DNA of 64,000 bases, from NCBI GenBank assembly GCA_042663485.1, contig JBHTAF010000001.1. One strand, written 5' to 3'. Below are positions 37,994-44,800 of this stretch, in pieces. The stretch's first letter is position 1, and every line of letters begins with the position of its first letter. The notes below the pieces were generated by a model, which saw only the letters and a program-made list of their open reading frames with translations, ran no database searches and was not told the DNA's origin. The translations under genes and the position numbers were made by a program. The DNA is from Natronosalvus sp042663485. Lineage in GTDB: Archaea > Halobacteriota > Halobacteria > Halobacteriales > Natrialbaceae.

Positions 37994-39022
37994 ATGAGTG
38001 AAGACGAGTCCGAGTCGTCGTCTGGCGACGCCGAGTCGACCGGCCAGACGGCAGGCCAGGCGGAGTCCGTCGCCGGGCGAACCGAGGTCTGGATCGAGAA
38101 GTACCGGCCAGAGACGCTAGACGAGATTAAAGGCCACCAGAACATCGTGCCCCGACTGGTAAGCTACGTCGAGCAAAACGATCTCCCCAATCTCATGTTC
38201 TCGGGGCCGGCCGGCACCGGCAAGACCACCGCAGCCCAGGCTGTCGCCCGCGAACTCTACGGCGAGGACTGGCGGGAGAACTTCCTCGAGTTGAACGCCT
38301 CCGACGAGCGCGGGATCGACGTCGTCAGGGATCGAATCAAGAACTTCGCGCGCTCGAGTTTCGGCGGCTACAACTACCGCATCATCTTCCTGGACGAGGC
38401 CGACGCGCTGACGAGCGACGCCCAGTCCGCCCTTCGCCGGACGATGGAGCAGTTCTCCCACAACACCCGCTTCATCCTCTCGTGTAACTACTCGAGCCAG
38501 ATCATCGACCCGATCCAGTCTCGCTGCGCCGTCTTCCGCTTCACGGAACTCTCCGATGACGCCGTCGAGACACAGGTGCGCGAAATCGCCGACGCGGAGG
38601 GCATCGAGGTGACCGACGACGGCGTCGACGCGCTCGTCTACGCCGCCGCGGGCGACATGCGCAAGGCGATCAACGGCCTGCAGGCCGCCGCCGTCATGGG
38701 CGACACCGTCGACGAGGAGGGCGTCTTCGCGATCACCGCGACCGCCCGCCCCGAGGAGGTCGAGGAGATGGTCGAGAAGGCCATCGCCGGCGACTTCACG
38801 GCGGCCAGGGCGACCCTCGACTCGCTGCTCACCGACCGCGGCCTGGCCGGCGGCGACGTGATCGATCAGCTCCATCGATCGGCCTGGGAGTTCGACCTGG
38901 AGGAACTCGCCACGGTGCGCCTGCTCGAACGCCTCGGCGAAGTGGACTACCGCATCACGGAGGGGGCGAACGAACGGTTGCAACTCGAGGCGATGCTGGC
39001 GTCGCTGGCGCTCGAGGAGTGA
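37994..39022 (+). CDS. rfcS: Replication factor C small subunit
   Basis: A 342-residue AAA+ clamp-loader subunit that, with the large subunit, opens and loads PCNA at primer ends. Walker A is GPAGTGKTT (71-79), Walker B LDEAD (133-137), the arginine-finger motif SRC (176-178). A ~30-residue acidic extension precedes TEVWIEKYRPETLDEI. The ORF could begin at 37922, but ATG 37994 has a TATA box at the right distance. No intein is present, although this gene is an intein site in other archaea. Its last 25 coding bases before GTGA recur downstream. Confidence 0.97.
   Translation: MSEDESESSSGDAESTGQTAGQAESVAGRTEVWIEKYRPETLDEIKGHQNIVPRLVSYVEQNDLPNLMFSGPAGTGKTTAAQAVARELYGEDWRENFLELNASDERGIDVVRDRIKNFARSSFGGYNYRIIFLDEADALTSDAQSALRRTMEQFSHNTRFILSCNYSSQIIDPIQSRCAVFRFTELSDDAVETQVREIADAEGIEVTDDGVDALVYAAAGDMRKAINGLQAAAVMGDTVDEEGVFAITATARPEEVEEMVEKAIAGDFTAARATLDSLLTDRGLAGGDVIDQLHRSAWEFDLEELATVRLLERLGEVDYRITEGANERLQLEAMLASLALEE
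38994..39018 (+). repeat. 25-bp direct repeat, copy 1: 3' end of rfcS
   Basis: Twenty-five bases encoding LASLALEE near the rfcS stop recur exactly at 39767-39791. The two copies enclose a ~750-base segment with a lipoprotein gene. The layout is that of attL/attR sites of something that integrated at the gene's 3' end, leaving rfcS intact. Confidence 0.85.
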
Positions 39023-39219
39023 TTACCGTTCCCTGGAACACCTTCGTCGGAATCGACCTGCTCAGCGGAGGGAAGTTAAGGACGATCCGTGGGTGGACGC
39101 CGTATCGACTGTCGGACTCGGTCGCTGGTCGGATGCAGGAGACCGACGGCGAATTCGATTCGTGGATGAATTCACGAGAGGTGCTACCCCGCCATTTTAT
39201 GCGTGGGTGAGGAGAAAGT

Positions 39220-39227
39220 ACTTAAAG
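39220..39227 (+). promoter_or_regulatory. TATA-like box before the inserted lipoprotein gene
   Basis: ACTTAAAG lies 21-28 bases before the ATG at 39248, marking a leaderless promoter. It chooses this ATG over the open frame that begins at 39203. Confidence 0.5.
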
Positions 39228-39247
39228 ATGCCATTTCGAGTGAGCGT

Positions 39248-39730
39248 ATGGATCGTAGACAGGTACTGGCGGTCTGTTGCAGCGGCGCATTAACGCCGGT
39301 CGTCGGTTGTCTTGATCGGGATACCAGTACCGCCAGCGACGATCCTCGAGAGACGGATACTAACACAGTGGGTGCTCTCGAGAGCGACCAGATGAGAGCA
39401 GTGTACGCGCTTCTCGTTACTGAGGCCCCATCTGAAGCAGACGTTACACGATCGACGCACGAAGCAATCGCAGACAATTCGGTGTTGGACGAGATCCTCT
39501 CACGGTCAGTGGAGTCGGGGAGGGACTTTCCAACCGAAAAGCGAGCGAGCGGGGAGTACGAAGTCGTGACGATCGATACCAATGAGATGGACCGAGAGAA
39601 ACTGTACGACGCCGCTGTCTCTCTCGAGAGACTTCCCACGTACGACGAGGATTCGACAGAACACCCGTTGGGAAGGTACGTCGAGCACGAAGGTCAGCTA
39701 CTCGTGTTCGGGTACGGGGTCGACGATTAG
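39248..39730 (+). CDS. Small lipoprotein carried between rfcS direct repeats
   Basis: A 160-residue protein starting MDRRQVLAVCCSGALTPVVG with a lipobox Cys21 (VVGC) after a twin-arginine-like start, so probably a lipid-anchored surface protein. The mature part is polar, with SLERLPTYDEDSTEHPLG near the end, and has no recognised domain. The gene is clearly less G+C-rich than its neighbours and uses TTA, ACA and AGA codons, suggesting recent arrival. It is the only gene between the two 25-bp rfcS repeats. Confidence 0.7.
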   Translation: MDRRQVLAVCCSGALTPVVGCLDRDTSTASDDPRETDTNTVGALESDQMRAVYALLVTEAPSEADVTRSTHEAIADNSVLDEILSRSVESGRDFPTEKRASGEYEVVTIDTNEMDREKLYDAAVSLERLPTYDEDSTEHPLGRYVEHEGQLLVFGYGVDD

Positions 39731-39766
39731 GTCCGTTCCCGGAATCCCGAATATCGGAGCGGCCAG

Positions 39767-39791
39767 TGCTGGCGTCGCTGGCGCTCGAGGA
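39767..39791 (+). repeat. 25-bp direct repeat, copy 2: rfcS tail after the inserted gene
   Basis: An exact copy of 38994-39018, lying 773 bases downstream. It continues into GAAACGTTC rather than the rfcS stop, so it is not a coding end. It marks the far border of the inserted segment. Confidence 0.85.
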
Positions 39792-39868
39792 AACGTTCGC
39801 GGGGAGAGCGAACGAGAACGAGGGAACGCCTCGGAACGATTTAGTCGACGACAGTTCTATCATCGAAC

Positions 39869-40360
39869 ATGGTAGTCGACCCCGGCGCCGCAATCGTCGG
39901 CCTCGTCGGCGTCGGCTGTCCCGCCCTCGCCCTGGCGACCCTGCGCCACGGCAGCTGGATCCGTCTCGCGTACAGAACGGATCCCGCCGACGATACCGAC
40001 GCTCGAGCGAACGCGCTCGTGATGAGTGCTGTTGGAGCCTCGATGCTCGCGCTCGCGCTCGCGGTCGACCTCGAGCTCCCCGAACGCGCCGTCGGAACCG
40101 CCGCGATCCTCGGAACGAGCGCGCTCTGTTTTGGACTTGGCTGGGCGGTCCGACGCTACGACCGCCGGGACCTGCTGACGACGCCGAACGTCGACCGCGA
40201 AACCGGAAAGCGACTCGGAACCGCCGTGATGCTCTGTGGCGTGTTGGTCCTCCCGCTCGCGGGGGCCGTCTGGATCGAGGTCGACGCCGGACTCGTGGTT
40301 CTGCTGGCTGCCGGCTCGAGTCTCGCGTCGTTGCTGGCGATCGGGATCGCCTACCGGTAG
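39869..40360 (+). CDS. Haloarchaeal four-helix membrane protein
   Basis: A 163-residue hydrophobic protein with about four membrane helices: residues 6-25, then 50-67, 73-91 and a final pair ending VVLLAAGSSLASLLAIGIAY. The loop RRYDRRDLLTTPNVDRETGKR is cytoplasmic by charge. I do not recognise a family. A TATA-like GATTTAGT lies about 30 bases upstream. It is convergent with the histidine kinase gene, four bases away. Confidence 0.65.
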   Translation: MVVDPGAAIVGLVGVGCPALALATLRHGSWIRLAYRTDPADDTDARANALVMSAVGASMLALALAVDLELPERAVGTAAILGTSALCFGLGWAVRRYDRRDLLTTPNVDRETGKRLGTAVMLCGVLVLPLAGAVWIEVDAGLVVLLAAGSSLASLLAIGIAYR

Positions 40361-40364
40361 CCCG

Positions 40365-42974
40365 TCAGGGCGACGGGTCGCTGCCCTCGGCTGGTGACTC
40401 GAGGTCGGAGCGTGGGCGACGATGGCGGTGGTCGACGGCGGGATCGGCAGAATCGGCAACGGACCCTCCGTCCGAACCGTGCTCCTCATCTTCGGGCGAC
40501 CCCTCCCGGAACTCGAACCGCGCACCGCCCGCGTCGCTGTCGGTAATCTCGACGATCCAGCCGTGAGCGCGAGCGATCTGGTCGACGATGTTCAGTCCGA
40601 AGCCGGTCCCGCCGCTGGCGGTCGTGTACCCCGTTTCGAACACCGACTGGCGCGCATCCGATGGAATTCCGACGCCGTCGTCGGCGACGAAGAAGCCGTC
40701 CTCGAGGGCACCGACGGTAATGGTCAGGTCGCTCGCGTCGCCGTTTCGTTCCCCGCTGGATTCGCTCGAGCCGTGTTCCACCGAATTTCGAAACAGGTTC
40801 TCGAGCGCTTCCCGAAGTCGCGCCCGGTCGGCCTCGAGCGACTGGTTCTCACCGAGTTGCAGCGTCGCCCCGTCGGTGTCGACTGCCGACCAGGCCTTCG
40901 TCGCCACCGCGTGGACCTCGAGGGGTTCGGTGTCGTCGATCACGTCGCCGCGTCGCGAGAGCGTGAGCAGTCGTTCGATGAGTTCGTCCATCCGATCGAG
41001 TGCGTTGTCGATCTCCTCGAGATGGGACTGATCGCCAGTCTCGCCGAGCAACTCGAGGTAGCCCTGGGCGACGTTGAGCGGGTTCCGGAGGTCGTGGCTG
41101 ACGATGCTGGCGAACTCGTCTAAGCGCTCGTTCTTCGCCGTAAGCGCGCGTTCGTGGCGCTTCTGGTCGGTGATGTCGGTATAGATGGCGTACCCCTCGA
41201 CGCTTCGTTCGCCGGCGGTGAGCGGGACGACGTTGACCAGGAAGTCCCGAACGTCGGTCGCGGTTCGCCGCCGCGTGACCACGCGCAGGGTTTCGCCGGC
41301 GAACAGCGCCTCGTTGAGCCGGCGCGCTTCGTCCTCGTACCCCGACGGGATGATGTAGTCGTCGACGTCCTCGTGCAGAACGGTATCGGTGTCGAAGCCG
41401 AAGACCTCCTCGAATCGGTCGTTGACCGCCTGGACGGTCGGTTCGCCGTCCGAGAGGTGGTACTGGACGGCAGGGTCGGGAACGTTGTCGAACAGCGCCG
41501 AGAGCCGATCCCGTTCCTCGACGAGGCTGGCTTCGGCCCGCGCCCTGCCGATGGCTTCGGTCACGTGGGCACACAGGAGCTCCGCCAGCTCGAGGTCGAT
41601 GTCGTCGAAGGCGTGTGATTGCTCGGAGACTGCCTGGAAGACGCCGTACTCCCCGAGGGGCACGGTCATAGCCGACTTGAATCGTTCCAGGCCCTCGATT
41701 TCCGGGTCCTCGATCATGACTTCGTCGATGACCGACGGCTCGCCCCGTTGGTAGGTCTCGCCGACGATTCCGTGGTCGAGGGGGACGCGCCTGGCCAATC
41801 GCTCGTCCATCGTGTCCGAGTAGGCTTCGGGGACGAGTTCCTCGGTCTCGAGGTCCGCCGAGAGGAAGACGCAGATGTCGAGTTCGAGCACCGTCTCCGT
41901 CGTCTCGAGAGCGCGCTCGTAGACCGCCGCCTCGTCTGTCGAACCGACGATTTTAGTCGTCCCCTCGTGGAGCCTGGTCAGGCGCTCCCGCCGTTCGCGC
42001 AACGTCTCTGCAACGCGGAGGCGACTGAGCGTCTGGGCGACGTACGTCACGAGCAACTCGGCGAACTCGAGGTCCGATTCGTCGTAGGCGCGTTCGTCGG
42101 TCGAGATCGCCTGAAAGACGCCGAACTCTTCGATCGGGACGCTAATTGCCGATCCGTAGCCGTCCTCGTGCGGGCGGGCGTCGGGGTGATCCGCCACCTC
42201 CTCGAGCAGGAACGAGCGTTGTTCCCGGTAGGTCTTGCCGAGGATCCCCTCCGAGAGATCGTGTGCTCGCGAGATGTCGTCGAATTCGTCCGAGCCGGCG
42301 CGAATCACCAGCTTCGTCTCGCCGTCTCGCTCTTCGGCGAGCGAGATCGACGATGCGTCGAATCCGAGGATGGCTTCGGCCGACTCGATGGCGAGGTCGA
42401 GGAGGCGTTCCTCAGAGCGACACGCGACGAGACGAGTGGTCATCCGGTGAAGGCGAGCGACCTTCGGGCGGTCGCCACTTTCGTCCACTGTAGCGGTCGC
42501 TGTCGATTGTCCCGACTGCCGTCTGCACTGCCAGTCGATCTCGTCGGCCAGGTGAACCACCGAGTCGTCGGTCCGACGAACGAACCCGTCAACGCCCTCG
42601 AGGGCGTGGATCGATGTGGAATCGACGCGTGAGTCGGCGGTGAGGTCGTGGGTAGGATCGGTGTCGGGACCGTTGTCGGGATCGGCAGCAGAGACACGGT
42701 CGGGATTGCCGTAATAGATGAGCGGCGTTCCGCTACAGGCAGCGGCGACGGCTTCGATCGGCGGCGCGTCACCGGTCGCGTCCTCCGCGAAGACGACGCA
42801 GTCGGCAGCGGCGACGCGCTCGTCGAGGGCTTCGATCGAGTCGACGCACTCGACGGACGACCGCGGCGCCACCCGCTCGAGTTGGCGTTCGAGTTCGAGA
42901 ACGCCTTCGGACCAGGTCGTATCGGCCGACGGCCCGGCATTGGGAGCAGTTACGTAGAGGACGGTATCGGTCAT
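40365..42974 (-). CDS. Sensor histidine kinase with two GAF domains and a PAS domain
   Basis: An 869-residue cytosolic kinase. Domains in order: a degenerate receiver-like N-terminus (~1-130), GAF1 (~190-330), GAF2 (~340-490; near-duplicate sentences MTVPLGEYGVFQAVSEQ and ISVPIEEFGVFQAISTD), PAS/PAC (~500-620), HisKA with His627 in VSHDLRNPLN, and HATPase_c (N-box FRNSVEH, G1 DDGVGIPSD, G2 GTGFGLNIV). It would sense small ligands, redox or light. No response regulator is adjacent, as is common in haloarchaea. An A+T-rich patch ~60 bases upstream (AGATATATGTTAGATATC on the minus strand) may hold its promoter. Confidence 0.88.
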   Translation of the reverse strand: MTDTVLYVTAPNAGPSADTTWSEGVLELERQLERVAPRSSVECVDSIEALDERVAAADCVVFAEDATGDAPPIEAVAAACSGTPLIYYGNPDRVSAADPDNGPDTDPTHDLTADSRVDSTSIHALEGVDGFVRRTDDSVVHLADEIDWQCRRQSGQSTATATVDESGDRPKVARLHRMTTRLVACRSEERLLDLAIESAEAILGFDASSISLAEERDGETKLVIRAGSDEFDDISRAHDLSEGILGKTYREQRSFLLEEVADHPDARPHEDGYGSAISVPIEEFGVFQAISTDERAYDESDLEFAELLVTYVAQTLSRLRVAETLRERRERLTRLHEGTTKIVGSTDEAAVYERALETTETVLELDICVFLSADLETEELVPEAYSDTMDERLARRVPLDHGIVGETYQRGEPSVIDEVMIEDPEIEGLERFKSAMTVPLGEYGVFQAVSEQSHAFDDIDLELAELLCAHVTEAIGRARAEASLVEERDRLSALFDNVPDPAVQYHLSDGEPTVQAVNDRFEEVFGFDTDTVLHEDVDDYIIPSGYEDEARRLNEALFAGETLRVVTRRRTATDVRDFLVNVVPLTAGERSVEGYAIYTDITDQKRHERALTAKNERLDEFASIVSHDLRNPLNVAQGYLELLGETGDQSHLEEIDNALDRMDELIERLLTLSRRGDVIDDTEPLEVHAVATKAWSAVDTDGATLQLGENQSLEADRARLREALENLFRNSVEHGSSESSGERNGDASDLTITVGALEDGFFVADDGVGIPSDARQSVFETGYTTASGGTGFGLNIVDQIARAHGWIVEITDSDAGGARFEFREGSPEDEEHGSDGGSVADSADPAVDHRHRRPRSDLESPAEGSDPSP

Positions 42975-43111
42975 GGCTGGTGAGGCGGAACGCTGGAAAC
43001 GACGCTCGAGTTACCGTAGAATGGGCGATATCTAACATATATCTGTGGGTTGTTCAGTGCCGGAATTCTTCGGAGCCATCCAGGTGAGATCAGTCGAGAC
43101 CCCGCTCGCCG

Positions 43112-43804
43112 TCAGACCGACTCGCTCGAGCGAGCGCGGTCCGCCGACAGCGACCACGCCCACCGCACCCAGTAGAATCCGAGGATTGCGGCGACGACGA
43201 ACCAGAGGCCGCCAAACGGGGCGTACCACTCGAGCACGTACGCCGGCGCGGCGGCGACGAACCGACCGACGCCCACGGCCGCCACAACCACGAGCGCCGT
43301 GACGAACAGGAGTCGATCGGCGTCGACCTCGCTCGAGCGCCACACCCGAACCGAGCCGAGTCGCCGAACGTCGGCGGATACGAGTGCGACGGCGGCCGCG
43401 CTCGCGCCGACGGTCAACGCGAGCGCGACGTCCAGGTCGAGGACGTACCCGCCGGCGAGGAGGTCGCCGATGGTCACCGGCACGAGCGGCAGCGTGAACG
43501 ATAGCGCCGGACCGCCGTTCCAGGCCGCGTAACAGAGCGGAATCAGCAGGATCGTTGGGGTGACGAGCGCGATAGCGATCGTTCTGACGGTGTCGAATCC
43601 CACCGTCAGCGAGTCGAGGACGACGTCGTCGATCGTGACGCGTGTGCCGACGTGGCTGATCAGGAACAGCGCGATGAGCCCACACAGGTAGCCGCCGACG
43701 GCGACCGTTCGTCGGCGCTCGAGGCCGAGCCAGGGGTGGTCCAGGAGCTCGAGGACGGGGCCAGGCGTCGCTCGCTCGGGGAGGGAAGGGATGTCGGTGC
43801 TCAC
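43112..43804 (-). CDS. Haloarchaeal polytopic membrane protein paired with a Tat-exported protein
   Basis: A 230-residue protein with about seven hydrophobic helices, after a ~35-residue soluble start (STDIPSLPERATPGPVLEL). I recognise no family. GTG 43804 overlaps the stop of the upstream exported-protein gene (GTGA), so the two are translationally coupled; the longer open frame to 44140 lies across that gene and is a shadow. A link to the kinase downstream, 137 bases away on the same strand, is possible. Confidence 0.65.
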   Translation of the reverse strand: MSTDIPSLPERATPGPVLELLDHPWLGLERRRTVAVGGYLCGLIALFLISHVGTRVTIDDVVLDSLTVGFDTVRTIAIALVTPTILLIPLCYAAWNGGPALSFTLPLVPVTIGDLLAGGYVLDLDVALALTVGASAAAVALVSADVRRLGSVRVWRSSEVDADRLLFVTALVVVAAVGVGRFVAAAPAYVLEWYAPFGGLWFVVAAILGFYWVRWAWSLSADRARSSESV

Positions 43805-44457
43805 GGGTCCTCCACGATGAGCGTCGCGCGTCCGTCGTGATCCGGACCGGACTCGTTGGTCATATCGATCGCCCCCGGGGAGACCCGCCAGCCCGCGGCG
43901 TCGAAGATGGCCTCGACGGTCTCTCGTCCCCGCCGGTAGGAAGCGATGCCGTGTTTCGGACGGGCGCCGGTGTCCTCGTGAGCCTGCATCGAGACGACGT
44001 CTTCGAACGACCAGCACCGGACGTGGCGTCGCCCGCTGGCCCCCCAGTAGGTCTGGGCAGCCGTCGTCTGCTGGCGGACGTACGAGTCGGTCGTTCGATC
44101 CCAGGCGAATCGCGTGTATTCCACCGGGTTGCGGACCCACCCCTCCTCGTCCAGGACGGTCATGACGCGCTCGAGGCCCGCCTCGCCGTCCGCAGCGGGT
44201 ATCAGCACAACGTTGAACGGCGCCGTGGGGACGAACCCGTCGCGCGTCGGCGCGTAGTGGTGGCGGCCGACGGGCGCCTCATCCTCGGTGGTGATTTCCG
44301 TGCCGATCCAGTCAGCGGCAGCCGCGGACGGTTCGGCGCCCTCGACCGTGCCGTGAAGTGTGGTCGAGTGCGGGGGTGTCGGGAGGAGGGCGATACCAGT
44401 AGCCGTGCCGATACCGGTCAGGCCGATTTTCCGCAGCAGGGACCGTCGCGTCGTCAT
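43801..44457 (-). CDS. Tat-exported hypothetical protein
   Basis: A 218-residue protein starting MTTRRSLLRKIGLTGIGTAT, a twin-arginine signal with a hydrophobic run and probable cleavage near residue 36. There is no lipobox Cys, so it is likely secreted or held otherwise. The mature part contains FNVVLIPAADGEAG, a Trp/Tyr-rich centre (YTRFAWDRTTDSYV, QTYWGASG), and ends in ATLIVEDP. No family is recognised. ATG 44457 was chosen because the residues before it are an odd Gly/His/Cys-rich repeat. Its stop overlaps the next gene. Confidence 0.68.
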   Translation of the reverse strand: MTTRRSLLRKIGLTGIGTATGIALLPTPPHSTTLHGTVEGAEPSAAAADWIGTEITTEDEAPVGRHHYAPTRDGFVPTAPFNVVLIPAADGEAGLERVMTVLDEEGWVRNPVEYTRFAWDRTTDSYVRQQTTAAQTYWGASGRRHVRCWSFEDVVSMQAHEDTGARPKHGIASYRRGRETVEAIFDAAGWRVSPGAIDMTNESGPDHDGRATLIVEDP

Positions 44458-44800
44458 TGCCGACACTCGACCTCGTTTACTATCGCAGCCGTAGCCGTGG
44501 CTGAGACTGCGACCGTAGCCACAGCCGTGGCCGCGACCGTCGTCGACGGACGGAGGGGGGGGCGGCCCGTCGCGGCCTCGAGAGGGCCGTCGCCCGAGTC
44601 GAGACACATATTCGATCGCTAACATCATATCGGAAAGTCCAACTGAGAGTACTTATTTATTTCGTGATCTATTCGTCCCGCAATAGTCGATTCGAGTGAC
44701 ACGCGGGTCGGACAGATGGGCGTTCCAGGCGCCCAGAGAATGAGCCGTGACACCCGTTGCGCAACTGTTTTACCGCCTGCAGGGCCAATACGAGGTACGA
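44458..44800. other. Intergenic region before alaS with low-complexity repeat
   Basis: About 340 bases without a supported gene. From 44480 to 44570 the plus strand is a loose array of GCCGTAGCCGTGGC-like units (CCGTAGCCACAGCCGTGGCC), then GGAGGGGGGGGCGG. Read on the minus strand as an upstream extension of the Tat protein it would be a Gly/His/Cys/Tyr-rich stretch. A+T-rich sequence at 44620-44690 probably holds promoters for the flanking genes. Confidence 0.5.
44766..44774 (+). promoter_or_regulatory. TATA-like box before alaS
   Basis: TGTTTTACC lies about 27-35 bases before the ATG at 44801; CGAGGTACG just before the ATG could also serve as a weak ribosome-binding site. Confidence 0.4.

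Noticed and set aside
39019..39210. A 63-codon frame starting at the rfcS stop
   Set aside because: Start overlaps the rfcS stop, no conserved features, and it lies within the inserted segment upstream of the lipoprotein promoter.
39766..40566. Long frame beginning with the second rfcS tail
   Set aside because: The start is the repeated rfcS end; what follows is Arg-rich shadow of the membrane protein gene in another frame.
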